From contig NZ_VRYH01000001.1 of assembly GCF_008079445.1 (NCBI RefSeq), forward strand, positions 505,196 through 569,195: a stretch of DNA of 64,000 bases. The letters run 5' to 3'. Under the pieces are notes generated by a model. It saw nothing but the letters and a program-made list of their open reading frames with translations, was not told the DNA's origin and ran no database searches. This DNA comes from Aidingimonas lacisalsi (GTDB lineage: Bacteria; Pseudomonadota; Gammaproteobacteria; Pseudomonadales; Halomonadaceae). How positions within the stretch are numbered: position 1 is the stretch's first letter; the number at the start of each line of letters is the position of its first letter. This document shows, piece after piece, positions 20,740 through 30,602 of the stretch. The position numbers and the translations under genes were made by a program.

Positions 20740-22159
20740 TCTGACCGCTCTGGAACAGGCCAGTCTGCTGGTTGTGGGTGACGTCATGCTGGACCGGTAT
20801 TGGCAGGGCGGCACTTGGCGTATTTCCCCGGAAGCACCGGTCCCTGTCGTCAAAGTCAACGATGCTGAGGATCGCCCTGGTGGCGCTGCCAATGTGGCGT
20901 TGAACATCGCTTCGCTTGGCGCCCATGCCGCTCTGGCGGGTCTCGTCGGCGATGACAGCAATGCCGATTTGTTGGAAGCGTGCCTCAAGGATTCTGAAGT
21001 GAGTACTCACTTTCAACGGAGCGCCGAAATTCCGACGATTACCAAGCTACGGGTCATGAGTCGTAACCAACAACTGATCCGGCTCGATTTCGAACAAGGC
21101 TTGACTGATGTCGATACCTCACCCTTGTTGGCACAGGTCGATCGGGCGATGGCAACGGCGGATCTGGTGATTCTGTCGGATTATGGCAAGGGAACCCTGA
21201 ATCGTGTCGAGACGCTGATCGATCGAGTCCGCCGTGCCGGCAAGCGAGTACTGGTCGACCCCAAGGGAGGGGATTTTCGCAAGTATCGCGGTGCCAGTGT
21301 CATTACGCCTAACCTTACCGAGTTCGAAGCCATTGCCGGCCCTTGTCCGGATGATGAGACTCTGGCCGCCAAGGGCGAAGCCATGCGTGCCGAACTAGCA
21401 CTCGAAGCGCTACTGATCACGCGTAGCGAAAAAGGCATGACGTTGATTCGCCAGGATCATGCACCATTGCACCTGCCGACCCGGGCTCGCGAAGTGTTCG
21501 ATGTCACCGGTGCCGGTGACACCGTGATCGGGGTCCTGGGTCTGGCGCTGGCGGCGGGTCACGGTTTCCCCGAGGCAATGATGCTGGCCAATCTGGCTGC
21601 TGGACTGGTGGTTGCCAAGCCGGGTACTGCCACCTTATCGATCGCTGAGCTCTATACGGCCCTGCATGGCGACAAGCTGGCCGAATTCGGGGTCATAGAA
21701 GAAGCCCCCTTGATTGACGCCGTACACGCCGCACAAGCGCGCGGTGAACGTGTGGTCATGACGAATGGATGCTTCGATATCCTCCATGCCGGCCATGTGG
21801 CCTATCTCGAACACGCCCATCAACTCGGGGATCGCCTGATCGTCGCCGTCAATGACGATGCGTCTATTGCGCGTCTCAAAGGGTCCTCGCGGCCGATCAA
21901 TCCGTTGGCCAGGCGTATGCAGGTTCTCTCCGGACTGGGGTCGGTGGATTGGGTGGTTCCGTTTGCCGAGGATACGCCGCAACGATTGATTGAGGCCATT
22001 CTGCCCGATGTATTGGTCAAGGGCGGTGACTATCGAACTGACGAGATCGCCGGCGCTGACGCTGTTCTGGCCAATGGTGGCGATGTCCGCGTACTGGAGT
22101 TCGAGGACGGCGTTTCGACGACGGCCATGATCGCCACGATTCTTGACCGCGAGCGCTGA
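20729..22159 (+). CDS. hldE: Bifunctional heptose 7-phosphate kinase / heptose 1-phosphate adenylyltransferase
   Basis: A 476-aa fusion. The N-terminal ribokinase domain ([29 protein letters not shown]) phosphorylates heptose 7-phosphate, and the C-terminal nucleotidyltransferase domain ([18 protein letters not shown]) makes ADP-heptose. GmhB acts between the two steps and HldD after them; both are in this window. It is translationally coupled at both ends: an 11-bp overlap with GT9 and a TGATG overlap with waaA. Confidence 0.97.
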   Translation: MKLDLTALEQASLLVVGDVMLDRYWQGGTWRISPEAPVPVVKVNDAEDRPGGAANVALNIASLGAHAALAGLVGDDSNADLLEACLKDSEVSTHFQRSAEIPTITKLRVMSRNQQLIRLDFEQGLTDVDTSPLLAQVDRAMATADLVILSDYGKGTLNRVETLIDRVRRAGKRVLVDPKGGDFRKYRGASVITPNLTEFEAIAGPCPDDETLAAKGEAMRAELALEALLITRSEKGMTLIRQDHAPLHLPTRAREVFDVTGAGDTVIGVLGLALAAGHGFPEAMMLANLAAGLVVAKPGTATLSIAELYTALHGDKLAEFGVIEEAPLIDAVHAAQARGERVVMTNGCFDILHAGHVAYLEHAHQLGDRLIVAVNDDASIARLKGSSRPINPLARRMQVLSGLGSVDWVVPFAEDTPQRLIEAILPDVLVKGGDYRTDEIAGADAVLANGGDVRVLEFEDGVSTTAMIATILDRER

Positions 22160-23475
22160 TGGGGATGCATACCATTTTGCAAGCTGGTGCACGCCGCTTA
22201 TATAGCCTGGCTTTGTACTGTCTATCCCCATGGATATGGCGACGGATATGGCGTGAGCACTCCCCTGGTGTATCTCGTCGTCAGCGCCTGGGGAGGTCGC
22301 CACTTCCGGCGACCGACAAGGCAACCCTGTGGCTGCATTGTGCATCCGTGGGGGAAATCCTGGCTGCCAGGCCGCTGATCGAAGCCCTCGTCGTACACTA
22401 TCCTCACTATCGGCTGGTCGTGACTACCATGACAGCCACGGGAAGCGAGCGTGCACGCTCGTTGCTTGCCACACTCTCGGCACTTGATGAAACCCGGGAT
22501 TTACACCACGCCTTTCTACCACTGGACTTTCCTGGTGCCGCCCGCCGATTCGTGTCGCACGTGAACCCCGCCCTGGCGATATTTTTCGAAACCGAGCTGT
22601 GGCCCAACCTGTTCCATGCATGCGCCTGCCGGAATGTTCCGGTGTCCGTGGTCAATGCGCGGTTGTCACCGCGTGCTTTCGGTCGCTATTGGCGCATTCG
22701 CCCGTTATTGAATGGTGCGCTGGCTCATGTCGATTGGTTGGCGGCCAAGTCCGAGGTCGATGCCGAGCGCTTTGCGCAACTTGGCATGCGCCGTGATCGC
22801 ATCACCATAGTGGGAAGTCTCAAGTACGACATCTCCATCGATGACAGCATATGGGGTGAAAGTAAGCGCTTACGTACCGAGCTGGGGGATCGTCCGGTAT
22901 GGCTGGCTGGCTCGACGCACCCGGGCGAAGAGGCGCAACTGCTCGACGCCCATCGTCGGTTATTGATACATCGGCCTGATGCGTTGTTGGTACTCGTGCC
23001 TCGTCATCCACAGCGTTTCGATGATGTCGCAGCGCTTTGTCGTGACCAGGGTACGTCGATGGTGCGACGCTCATTGGGTGAATGGCCGAGCAGCGACACC
23101 CGTGTCTACCTTGCGGATACCATGGGGGAGCTGTCGACCTTGTATGCGGCTGCCGACATCGCCTTCGTTGGTGGTAGCCTGGTACCGATCGGGGGGCATA
23201 ACCTGCTCGAACCTGCGGCGCTGGGCGTACCGGTAATTACTGGGCCTTATCTGGATAATTTCAGTGACGTGGCGTCGGCATTGCGTGACGCGGGTGCCCT
23301 GATCGATGTCGACAATACCGAGTCACTGTCCAGCAGCCTGTTACGTCTATTCGACGATACTGCGGAATGCGATCGCCGTCGCACTGCCGGACGCCGGGTC
23401 GTCAAGGCCAACCGCGGTGCGCTCAAACGCATCCTGGCAGGATTGGAACCACTACTGAAAGAGCCGCCGCCTTGA
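22159..23475 (+). CDS. waaA: 3-deoxy-D-manno-octulosonic acid (Kdo) transferase
   Basis: WaaA (KdtA) transfers Kdo from CMP-Kdo to lipid IV-A. The 438-aa protein has an N-terminal membrane anchor, WLHCASVGEILAARPLIEAL, the acceptor-site ETELWPNL, and the donor-site GGSLVPIGGHNLLEPAALGVPVI. The start ATG shares an A with the hldE stop (TGATG). It is the last gene of the GT9-hldE-waaA operon and converges on rpiA with a 49-bp gap lacking an obvious hairpin. Confidence 0.95.
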   Translation: MGMHTILQAGARRLYSLALYCLSPWIWRRIWREHSPGVSRRQRLGRSPLPATDKATLWLHCASVGEILAARPLIEALVVHYPHYRLVVTTMTATGSERARSLLATLSALDETRDLHHAFLPLDFPGAARRFVSHVNPALAIFFETELWPNLFHACACRNVPVSVVNARLSPRAFGRYWRIRPLLNGALAHVDWLAAKSEVDAERFAQLGMRRDRITIVGSLKYDISIDDSIWGESKRLRTELGDRPVWLAGSTHPGEEAQLLDAHRRLLIHRPDALLVLVPRHPQRFDDVAALCRDQGTSMVRRSLGEWPSSDTRVYLADTMGELSTLYAAADIAFVGGSLVPIGGHNLLEPAALGVPVITGPYLDNFSDVASALRDAGALIDVDNTESLSSSLLRLFDDTAECDRRRTAGRRVVKANRGALKRILAGLEPLLKEPPP

Positions 23476-23524
23476 GCATTCGTCAGATGCGTGGAGCCGA
23501 GGAATATGGCTTGGCAGTTAATAA

Positions 23525-24199
23525 TTAGTTTGGCATGATTCTTTCAACACCGGTTTCGGTTCCCAATAGCAAGCGATCCGCACCGCGGGCCGCGAACAGT
23601 CCGTTGGTGACGATACCGACAATGGCGTTGAGGCGGGCTTCCATGGCTATCGGGTCATCGATCATGAAGTCGTAACAATCGATGATCTGGTTACCGTTGT
23701 CGGTAACGACGCCCTGTCGGTACACCGGATCGGCGCCCAGTTTGACCAGCTCGCGTGCAACGTAGGAACGTGCCATCGGGATGACTTCTACAGGCAGCGG
23801 GAAGGTTCCCAATTGCGTGACCCACTTGGAGCTGTCGGCAATACAGAAGAACCGCTCGGCACAGGCAGCAACGATCTTTTCTCGCGTCAGGGCAGCCCCT
23901 CCACCCTTGATCATTTCCAGGCGTGAATTGATTTCGTCGGCACCGTCGATATAGACAGGCAACGTACCGGCTTCATTGAGTTCGAACACTTCGATCCCGT
24001 GATCACGCAGGCGTTTGGCCGTGACATCGGAGCTGGCAACGGCCCCCTTGAAGTTATCACGCAAAGCCGCCAGGCGGTCGATGAAGCGGTTAGCGGTCGA
24101 GCCGGTGCCGACACCGATGATGGCATCGTGCCCCAATAGTGGTTTGATATCGTCGATGGCCGCCGTGGCTACGGCATCCTTGAGTTCGTCCTGGGTCAT
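23525..24199 (-). CDS. rpiA: Ribose-5-phosphate isomerase A
   Basis: A 224-aa enzyme interconverting ribose 5-phosphate and ribulose 5-phosphate in the pentose phosphate pathway. Conserved elements are [18 protein letters not shown] (phosphate loop), [24 protein letters not shown] (catalytic Asp and Glu/Lys) and the C-terminal [17 protein letters not shown]. It is divergent from ilvA, the same arrangement as in pseudomonads. Confidence 0.97.
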   Translation of the reverse strand: MTQDELKDAVATAAIDDIKPLLGHDAIIGVGTGSTANRFIDRLAALRDNFKGAVASSDVTAKRLRDHGIEVFELNEAGTLPVYIDGADEINSRLEMIKGGGAALTREKIVAACAERFFCIADSSKWVTQLGTFPLPVEVIPMARSYVARELVKLGADPVYRQGVVTDNGNQIIDCYDFMIDDPIAMEARLNAIVGIVTNGLFAARGADRLLLGTETGVERIMPN

Positions 24200-24349
24200 G
24201 GCAATCTCGTTTTCATTGCGGGAGGAGAAACGCGTGCACAGTATAAGTCAGTTGGTCCGGCCTGTAGATGGGCATAATGGCCGCAATGCTGGACTCTTAG
24301 GGTTGGCTTCTGTTAACAATTGGGGTTTTTCCCCGTTTGGGACATCAGG

Positions 24350-25864
24350 ATGCTAGAAGACACCGTCAAGAGAATTCTCAATGCCCGGGTTTACGATGCG
24401 GCTCGTGAAACACCGATTTCGCCGGCATCCTTTCTGTCTCGCCGCCTGCACAACCAGATTCTCATCAAACGAGAAGACTTGCAGCCGGTTCACTCGTTCA
24501 AGTTACGCGGCGCCTACAACAAGATGGCGCAACTCAGCGATGAACAAAAAGCCAAGGGGGTGATTGCGGCTTCGGCAGGTAACCATGCCCAAGGGCTCGC
24601 CTTGTCGGCGAAATTGATGGGCGTCAAGGCAGTCATCGTGATGCCACGGATCACCCCGGATATCAAGGTACAGGCGGTGCGGGCCTGGGGGGCCAGGGTC
24701 GTGCTCAAGGGCGATGCCTTTTCGGCGGCGGCCGAGCATGCTAACGAGTTGATCGCTGAACATGGCTATACCTACATCCCGCCTTTTGACGATATCGATG
24801 TGATCGCTGGTCAAGGGACCATCGGTGTGGAGATACTTCGGCAGCACAGTGGCCGCCTCGATGCAGTCTTCGTGCCCGTCGGGGGCGGCGGTCTGATCGC
24901 TGGTGTGGCGGCCTACATCAAGTACTTGAGGCCCGACATCAAGGTGATCGGTGTCGAGTCCGAAGATAGTGCCTGCTTCAAGGCGGCGCTTGCTGCCAAC
25001 AAGCGTGTCACTCTCGATCAGGTCGGTGTGTTTGCCGAAGGGGTCGCCGTGGCTCAGATCGGTGAAGTGCCTTTTGCTCTGGCACAGCATCTGGTAGACG
25101 ATGTCATTACCGTTAACGCTGACGAGATGTGCGCCGCGGTCAAGGATATCTTCGAGGATACACGTGCCGTTTCCGAAACGTCAGGTGCTCTGTCACTGGC
25201 TGGACTCAAGAAGTACATACAGCAGACGGGGGCCAAGGACGAGACCCTGCTCTGTATCAATTCCGGTGCCAATACCAATTTCGATCGGTTACAGCACATT
25301 GCCGAGCGTACCGAATTGGGTGAGCAGCGTGAAGCCATACTGGCGGTTACCATTCCCGAGCGTCCGGGTAGTTTCAAGAAATTCTGCAAGACGATCGGCA
25401 AGCGAATGGTGACCGAATTCAATTACCGGTATGCCGATCCCGAGCAGGCGCATATTTTCGTCGGTGTGAAGGTAAAGCCAGGAGGCGAGGATCGCCAGGC
25501 GGTCATCGACAAGCTCGAGACATCCGGCTATCCCGTCGTGGATCTTACCGATGACGAGTTGGCCAAGCTGCATATTCGCCATCTGGGGGGCGGGCGTCCC
25601 AAGGAAGTCTTTGAAGAAGAGGTCTATCGCTTCGAGTTTCCTGAGCGTCCCGGAGCTCTCATGAATTTCCTGACGCATTTGCCGGCCGACTGGAATATTT
25701 CATTATTCCATTATCGTAACCATGGTGCGGCTTATGGTCGCGTGTTGGTAGGTATGCAAGTGCCCAATGGCGACCGAAGTCATGTCGAAGAATACTTCGA
25801 TAAAATTGGCTATCGTTACTGGAAAGAGTCCGATAATCCAGCCTATCGGTTATTCATGGCTTGA
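24350..25864 (+). CDS. ilvA: Threonine dehydratase (biosynthetic)
   Basis: A 504-aa PLP enzyme that deaminates threonine to 2-oxobutanoate for isoleucine synthesis. The PLP lysine is in HSFKLRGAYNKM, and the glycine-rich phosphate loop is VPVGGGGLIAG. The C-terminal third carries two ACT-like regulatory regions (AVTIPERPGSFKKF; FEFPERPGALMNFL), pointing to isoleucine feedback control. The ATG at 24350 (MLEDTVKRILNARVYD) matches pseudomonad IlvA; the frame is open from 24320. Confidence 0.96.
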   Translation: MLEDTVKRILNARVYDAARETPISPASFLSRRLHNQILIKREDLQPVHSFKLRGAYNKMAQLSDEQKAKGVIAASAGNHAQGLALSAKLMGVKAVIVMPRITPDIKVQAVRAWGARVVLKGDAFSAAAEHANELIAEHGYTYIPPFDDIDVIAGQGTIGVEILRQHSGRLDAVFVPVGGGGLIAGVAAYIKYLRPDIKVIGVESEDSACFKAALAANKRVTLDQVGVFAEGVAVAQIGEVPFALAQHLVDDVITVNADEMCAAVKDIFEDTRAVSETSGALSLAGLKKYIQQTGAKDETLLCINSGANTNFDRLQHIAERTELGEQREAILAVTIPERPGSFKKFCKTIGKRMVTEFNYRYADPEQAHIFVGVKVKPGGEDRQAVIDKLETSGYPVVDLTDDELAKLHIRHLGGGRPKEVFEEEVYRFEFPERPGALMNFLTHLPADWNISLFHYRNHGAAYGRVLVGMQVPNGDRSHVEEYFDKIGYRYWKESDNPAYRLFMA

Positions 25865-26027
25865 AGTGAGTAAAAGCTAACGCGGAGGAGACTGTATTCT
25901 CTGCATTTTGTTACAAATAATCTGGCGGTCAAGCGTTGTCATACCTTGGCATTAGACTCTATAGTTCATGCAGCTGTCATATGCAGTAATGGTTGAGGTC
26001 CAATAAAAAAACTCCATGGAGTCGTTA

Positions 26028-26123
26028 ATGAAACGCAAGCCAGACTTGGTAATGGCACTGGCATTATTCTTTTTCATCGGTGTCGTTGCTACCGGTTATG
26101 CACAAGCTTTAGGCGGTAGCTAA
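26028..26123 (+). CDS. Small single-span membrane protein (31 aa)
   Basis: A 31-codon frame begins MKRKPDLVMALALFFFIG and ends YAQALGGS. A basic N-terminus is followed by one hydrophobic segment (residues 7-24), giving an N-in topology by the positive-inside rule. GGAG lies 7-8 nt upstream of the ATG. Short proteins starting MKRKPDL with one helix and a GYAQ ending occur in other gammaproteobacteria as far as I recall; no function is known to me. It sits alone between ilvA and fau. It could be secreted if cleaved after YAQA, but too little would remain. Confidence 0.7.
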   Translation: MKRKPDLVMALALFFFIGVVATGYAQALGGS

Positions 26124-26140
26124 GCGCCGTTCGAATACTG

Positions 26141-26779
26141 TCAGCGCTCTGGGTAGAGTGTCTGCTGGTCGCTGACAATAGCGTCCAGTGGCACATCCCA
26201 GTCGGCCGAAGGTAAATGGTCAACTTCCTGGCATGCATGAGCAGCACCGATCAATACCGGTCGCGGACGGCGGTGTCGCGTAAAGGCTAGACTGCGATCA
26301 TAAAACCCTCCTCCCATTCCGAGGCGCTGACCTCGAGAATCGAAGCCCACCAGCGGTAGCAATACCAGATCCAAAGCCCATACAGGTCGACGACGGGCTC
26401 GGTGAGCGCCATGTCGTGTATCCGGCTCGTGAATCCCGAAACGATTGCGGCGCATGGGTGTATGTCGATCGTAGCGAATGAACCATAAACGGTTGTGTGC
26501 GAGCGGCCGCAAAACGGGTAAATACACTTCAGCATTGCGTCGTTGCAGCCAGTCGATCAATGGCGTTGGATCGATTTCACCATCATTGGGTAAATACAGG
26601 GCGACACGTCGAGCACGGCGCACTTCCGGCAGTTGGCGTAAACGCTGGCATAGTGACCCGCTGGCGCGGCGCTGTTGCCGTGTCGATAGTGAGCGTCGTC
26701 GCTGACGAAGATCTCGTCGTAGCTGACGGCGCGTCGAGAAAACGGTTCGTTCAGTGCTCACGGTAGGTGATGAAGACAT
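26141..26779 (-). CDS. fau: 5-formyltetrahydrofolate cyclo-ligase
   Basis: A 212-aa enzyme (YgfA family) that converts 5-formyl-THF to 5,10-methenyl-THF using ATP. The diagnostic LGMGGGFYDRSLA lies at about residues 150-162, after LVLLPLVGFDSRGQR. The N-terminus is very arginine-rich. It lies directly downstream of the 6S RNA gene and zapA, as in E. coli, where 6S RNA and this gene share a transcript. Confidence 0.93.
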   Translation of the reverse strand: MSSSPTVSTERTVFSTRRQLRRDLRQRRRSLSTRQQRRASGSLCQRLRQLPEVRRARRVALYLPNDGEIDPTPLIDWLQRRNAEVYLPVLRPLAHNRLWFIRYDRHTPMRRNRFGIHEPDTRHGAHRARRRPVWALDLVLLPLVGFDSRGQRLGMGGGFYDRSLAFTRHRRPRPVLIGAAHACQEVDHLPSADWDVPLDAIVSDQQTLYPER

Positions 26780-26799
26780 GGATGACGTTGTGATGGTTG

Positions 26800-26982
26800 A
26801 GTTCCCCGGAATGCCGCTGTCGTTCTGGCCCTTGAACCCATTGGTTCAAGGTGGGTGGCCGCAGGCGAGCCGTCAGGCTTTCCGTCGCGCGGACATGCAC
26901 ACGGGCCCGCCTAGCAATTGGCCCCCTAGGTACTGCGCATAGGCTCGAGGGACGATAACGACTGGCGTACATTCCAGGGAAC
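26800..26982 (-). ncRNA. ssrS: 6S RNA
   Basis: 6S RNA binds sigma-70 RNA polymerase and dampens transcription in stationary phase. The transcript would start GTTCCCTGGAATG, and its end ATTCCGGGGAAC pairs with that start to give the closing stem. Near the 3' side it contains CACCTTGAACCAATGGGTTC followed by AAGG, the well-conserved 6S hairpin. Length (about 183 nt) and position between zapA and fau are canonical. Ends were set from the terminal stem and promoter and may be off by a few bases. Confidence 0.92.
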
Positions 26983-26989
26983 GCTTTCC

Positions 26990-27017
26990 ATCCTAGCAGA
27001 GCGTAGCGACGTGCCAA
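26990..27017 (-). promoter_or_regulatory. Sigma-70 promoter of 6S RNA
   Basis: On the minus strand the -35 TTGGCA (27012-27017) and -10 TAGGAT (26990-26995) are separated by 16 bp, and the predicted 6S start (26982) is 7 bp beyond. The promoter fits in the gap after the zapA stop codon. Confidence 0.75.
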
Positions 27018-27029
27018 AGTGAGGATTAC

Positions 27030-27326
27030 TCAACGCGATGTATCGTTGAGTGCTTTATCAAGCCGTTCACCCAGTTGGTTGAGCGTTTCTTCGCTCGCCT
27101 TGCGCTCTTCCAGCACTTGTAGCAGTTCATGGGTAATATTGAGGGCTGCCATGATGGCAATCTTTTCGTTCCCCAGTATCTTGCCACGTGAGTGAATGCC
27201 ATGCATGGCACGGTCGAGATAACGTGCCGCACGCTCGAGATCCTCCTGCTCCTCGGGTGGGCAGGCGATCACGTAACTACGTCCAAGCAGAGTGATTTCC
27301 GAGGTAGGGCGCGCATCGTCGGTCAT
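27030..27326 (-). CDS. zapA: Cell division protein ZapA
   Basis: A 98-aa FtsZ-associated protein that bundles Z-ring filaments. It starts MTDDARPTSEITLLGRSYVI, the ZapA beta strand region, and ends in a helix suited to a coiled coil (ELLQVLEERKASEETLNQL). ATG 27326, with GGAG 6 nt upstream, is preferred to the open extension to 27458, which would overlap the divergent ygfB. 6S RNA and fau follow, as in E. coli. Confidence 0.93.
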   Translation of the reverse strand: MTDDARPTSEITLLGRSYVIACPPEEQEDLERAARYLDRAMHGIHSRGKILGNEKIAIMAALNITHELLQVLEERKASEETLNQLGERLDKALNDTSR

Positions 27327-27457
27327 GGATGACTCCGGCACGGGCCAAGTGCTGGCCCGATACGTTACTATGGAAGGCGTGAATTCACTATAAGAGAGCG
27401 GCTCGTCGGTGGTCAACGCGTGTTGACAGCCATTCGGCGAGGCTCGGGAAGTCCGCA

Positions 27458-28051
27458 ATGTCGCTGATTAACGAACACCTTGATTTCTCAACTATCGCTG
27501 ATTTGTTCCTACTGCATGGTAGTTTGCAATCGCCGGCATTCTTGGATGGCCGGTTGGCTGCTGGCTTGGGCTTGCACGATATCTCTGCTGAGGCATGGCT
27601 GACCGAAGTGTGTGAAGCATTGGGGGTCGAGCAACCCAAGGACCCAGCCAGTGCCGAGGGATTCCTGGGATGGCGTCGTCAGGCACTGGATGCGTTGTCT
27701 GCCGCGGAACTGAACTATGAGCCGTTACTGCCCGATGAACTGTTTTCGTTGACTGAGCAGGCCCGTGGTCTGCAAGAGTGGAGCCAGGGATTCTTGGAAG
27801 TGGTCAACGAAGTGGGGGTGGATACGCGCAATGCCTGGTCGGCCAACCTGCGCGAAGCGCTGGACGATCTAGAAGCCGTAGCGGTCATGGAAGTGGAGCT
27901 CGACGACGATAGTGAGAATGAAAACGACCTGTTTGCCTTGGCTGAGCATGCTCGTATGGTGGCTATGTTGCTCTACACGGAACAACATCCTGGTCAGCCC
28001 CAGGTCGATCAAGTCGAATCCCCTTCCGGATCCGCCAACGAGGAGCACTGA
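27458..28051 (+). CDS. ygfB: UPF0149 family protein YgfB
   Basis: A 197-aa acidic, helical protein of the YgfB/UPF0149 family (FLDGRLAAGLGL near residue 30; FALAEHARMVAMLLYTEQ near the C-terminus). Its biochemical role is not settled; in Pseudomonas a homologue has been tied to control of ampDh3 and beta-lactam resistance. It is the first gene of ygfB-pepP-ubiH-ubiI, and its last base overlaps the pepP start. Confidence 0.9.
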   Translation: MSLINEHLDFSTIADLFLLHGSLQSPAFLDGRLAAGLGLHDISAEAWLTEVCEALGVEQPKDPASAEGFLGWRRQALDALSAAELNYEPLLPDELFSLTEQARGLQEWSQGFLEVVNEVGVDTRNAWSANLREALDDLEAVAVMEVELDDDSENENDLFALAEHARMVAMLLYTEQHPGQPQVDQVESPSGSANEEH

Positions 28052-29388
28052 TGTCCAACGATAGATTGCCCCGTCCGGCGCCGATCTCATTGGCCGAGTA
28101 CCGACAGCGACGCGACAGGCTGATGACTGCTTTACCCGCCGATAGTGCCGTGCTGGTGTCGTCGGCTTCGCTGGTAACACGTAGTCGTGACAGCGATTAT
28201 CCATTTCGTCAGAACAGTGACTTTCACTACCTTACCGGCTTTCCCGAGCCAGAGGCGCTGCTAGTGTTATTGCCGGGACGCGAGGGCGGCGAGACGGTGC
28301 TGTTCTGTCAGGATCGTGATCCTGCCCAGGAAGCCTGGACAGGTCGTCGCTATGGTGCTGATGGCGCCCTTGCCTCGTTTGGCATCGATGAAGCCTTTGA
28401 GAATGCCGAGCGCGATACCCGACTTCCTGAGCTGCTCGATGGACGTCACACCATCTATCTGCCCCTTGACGATAGCCAGACACGTGCCTGGGTGGATCTA
28501 TGCCGCACCAGGTTGCTGGCCGCACAGCGGCGTGGTGCGATCGCTCCTGACGGCTATCATGATGTCTGCGGGTTGATTCATGAGCAACGCATGATCAAGA
28601 GCGAGGCAGAGCTGGCATTGATGCGTCATGCTGCCGCGGTTTCGGCGCGTGCGCATTGCCGCGCCATGCGCACGGCCCGGCCTGGCCTGCATGAGTATCA
28701 CCTTCAGGCAGAGCTGGAGCATGAATTTCTCTGGCAGGGCGCGTCCGGCCCGGCCTATGACACCATCGTGGGCAGTGGTGCCAATGCGTGTGTGCTGCAC
28801 TATATCGAGAATGCCGACTGCCTCGGCGAAGGCGACTTGATCCTGATCGATGCCGGCGCGGAGTTCGACCTTTATGCGGGTGACATTACGCGAACCTTTC
28901 CTGCCGGTGGTCATTTCAGTGATGCCCAGCGAACGCTCTATGATGTCGTCTTGCATGCTCAGCAGCGTGCCGTTGACGCTGTCAGGCCGGATGTCACGCT
29001 AGCCGATATTCATGCAGGCGTGGTTCGTGACCTGACGGCCGGTCTGATCGAGTTGGGGCTGTTGTCGGGCGATCTTCAGACATGCATCGATGACGAGAGT
29101 TACCGGCGCTTTTATCTCCACTCGACGTCACATTGGCTGGGCCTGGATGTCCATGATGTCGGTCGCTATCGCATCGCCGGTGAGTCGCGTCGGCTCGCGC
29201 CCGGCATGGTGCTTACGGTTGAACCGGGGCTCTACGTGCCGGATGCAGAGGATATCCCCGAGCCGTATCGCGGTATCGGCATTCGCATCGAGGATGATGT
29301 GGCTGTCACCGCCGATGGCCGGGAGGTCTTGACCGATGGCGTTCCCAAACGGACAGCCGAGATCGAGGCACTGATGAACGATGGCTGA
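28051..29388 (+). CDS. pepP: Xaa-Pro aminopeptidase
   Basis: A 445-aa M24 metallopeptidase that removes N-terminal residues preceding proline. The dinuclear metal ligands are visible: Asp in LILIDAGAEFDLYAGD and again in GDITRTFP, His in STSHWLGLDVHDVG, Glu in LTVEPGLYV and Glu in GIGIRIEDDV. The N-terminal substrate-binding domain has the SDYPFRQNSDFHYLTGF motif. It overlaps ubiH by 8 bp. Confidence 0.97.
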   Translation: MSNDRLPRPAPISLAEYRQRRDRLMTALPADSAVLVSSASLVTRSRDSDYPFRQNSDFHYLTGFPEPEALLVLLPGREGGETVLFCQDRDPAQEAWTGRRYGADGALASFGIDEAFENAERDTRLPELLDGRHTIYLPLDDSQTRAWVDLCRTRLLAAQRRGAIAPDGYHDVCGLIHEQRMIKSEAELALMRHAAAVSARAHCRAMRTARPGLHEYHLQAELEHEFLWQGASGPAYDTIVGSGANACVLHYIENADCLGEGDLILIDAGAEFDLYAGDITRTFPAGGHFSDAQRTLYDVVLHAQQRAVDAVRPDVTLADIHAGVVRDLTAGLIELGLLSGDLQTCIDDESYRRFYLHSTSHWLGLDVHDVGRYRIAGESRRLAPGMVLTVEPGLYVPDAEDIPEPYRGIGIRIEDDVAVTADGREVLTDGVPKRTAEIEALMNDG

Positions 29389-30592
29389 GTCGGTGCCGCA
29401 ATCCGTCGATATCGCCATTGTCGGTGGTGGGCTGGTTGGTGCCAGCCTGGCATGTGCTCTGGCACCTCTCATTGCCCAGCGTGACCTCAAGGTGGCGATC
29501 ATCGAGGCCGCACCATTACCGAAGCTGGCAGCAACGTCTTACCAGCCCAGCTTTGATGCGCGTGCCAGTGCCATTGCCCTGGGCTCGCAACAGCGCTTCC
29601 ACTCGATGGGCGTATGGGCGGCCTTGGCCGAGCAGGCCGAACCGATCCAGACGATCCATGTGAGCGAACGCGGTCGTTGGGGGGCGACGCGGTTACGCGC
29701 CGACGAATTGGGGGTCGAGGCGCTGGGGCACGTGATTCCCAATGCCTGGATTGGACGTGCGTTGCACCAACGCTTGGAAGACCTGCCAGTCCAATGGCAC
29801 TGTCCGGCCCGTGTCGAATCGATCACCCCCTGCGCCGGAGGGCACCGTATATCGCTCTCTGATGGCAGTGTCTTGATGGCGGCACTGACGGTACTGGCTG
29901 ATGGTGGGCGCTCGGGGCTCAAGGAAGCGTTGGGCATCGCCAGTCAGGAGGCACCTTACGATCAGGTTGCCGTGATTGCCTCGGTGGAGGTCAGCCAGCC
30001 TCACGCTGGTGTGGCTTACGAACGTTTCACATCCGAAGGCCCCTTGGCGTTGCTACCGCTGAAAGGGCAATGCATGGAGCTGGTATGGACGCATCCACAG
30101 GGGACCGAAAAGGCGCGTCTTGCGCTCGGCGATGGGGATTTCCTGGCCGCGTTGCAGCGGACATTCGGTGATCGCGTCGGTCGCTTCCGGCGTGTCGGTA
30201 AGCGCCATGCCTACCCGTTGTCTCTGGTCACTGCCGATGAGCCGGTTCGTCCCGGTCTTGCGGTGTTGGGCAATGCAGCCCATGCCCTTCATCCAGTGGC
30301 TGGTCAGGGCTTCAATCTGGCGTTGCGTGGTGTCACGGATCTGGTTGCGGCACTCGAGCAAGGGGTTGCTGCGGGACAATCTCCCGGGGCCATGGCACTG
30401 TTGCAGGATTTCGAGCGGCGCCGGAACGTGGACCGGCATAATGTTATCCGGTTTAGCGATGGTTTGATCCGTTTGTTCGGTATTGAGCATCCGCTGCTAT
30501 CCCATGCTAGAGCGGCAGGGCTTGTCGGTGTCAACATGATCGGCCCGCTACGCCGTACCCTGGCCAGACGGGCCATGGGGCTGGAACGCTAA
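29381..30592 (+). CDS. ubiH: 2-octaprenyl-6-methoxyphenol hydroxylase
   Basis: A 403-aa FAD-dependent aromatic hydroxylase of ubiquinone synthesis. It has the FAD-binding IAIVGGGLVGASLACAL (from residue 12), the middle VLADGGRSGLKEALG, and the ribose-binding VLGNAAHALHPVAGQGFNLALRG. The pepP-ubiH-ubiI order identifies it as UbiH rather than another member of the UbiH/UbiI/UbiF family. Confidence 0.92.
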   Translation: MAESVPQSVDIAIVGGGLVGASLACALAPLIAQRDLKVAIIEAAPLPKLAATSYQPSFDARASAIALGSQQRFHSMGVWAALAEQAEPIQTIHVSERGRWGATRLRADELGVEALGHVIPNAWIGRALHQRLEDLPVQWHCPARVESITPCAGGHRISLSDGSVLMAALTVLADGGRSGLKEALGIASQEAPYDQVAVIASVEVSQPHAGVAYERFTSEGPLALLPLKGQCMELVWTHPQGTEKARLALGDGDFLAALQRTFGDRVGRFRRVGKRHAYPLSLVTADEPVRPGLAVLGNAAHALHPVAGQGFNLALRGVTDLVAALEQGVAAGQSPGAMALLQDFERRRNVDRHNVIRFSDGLIRLFGIEHPLLSHARAAGLVGVNMIGPLRRTLARRAMGLER

Positions 30593-30602
30593 GGACGTCA
30601 TC

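Noticed and set aside
22556-22571. CACGTGAA core inside waaA as a further parS site
   Set aside because: Only the central CACGTGAA matches; the flanking arms do not form the 16-bp palindrome.
26751-27017. 88-codon leftward frame between fau and zapA
   Set aside because: It is a shadow of 6S RNA; conserved RNA sequence and promoter explain the region.
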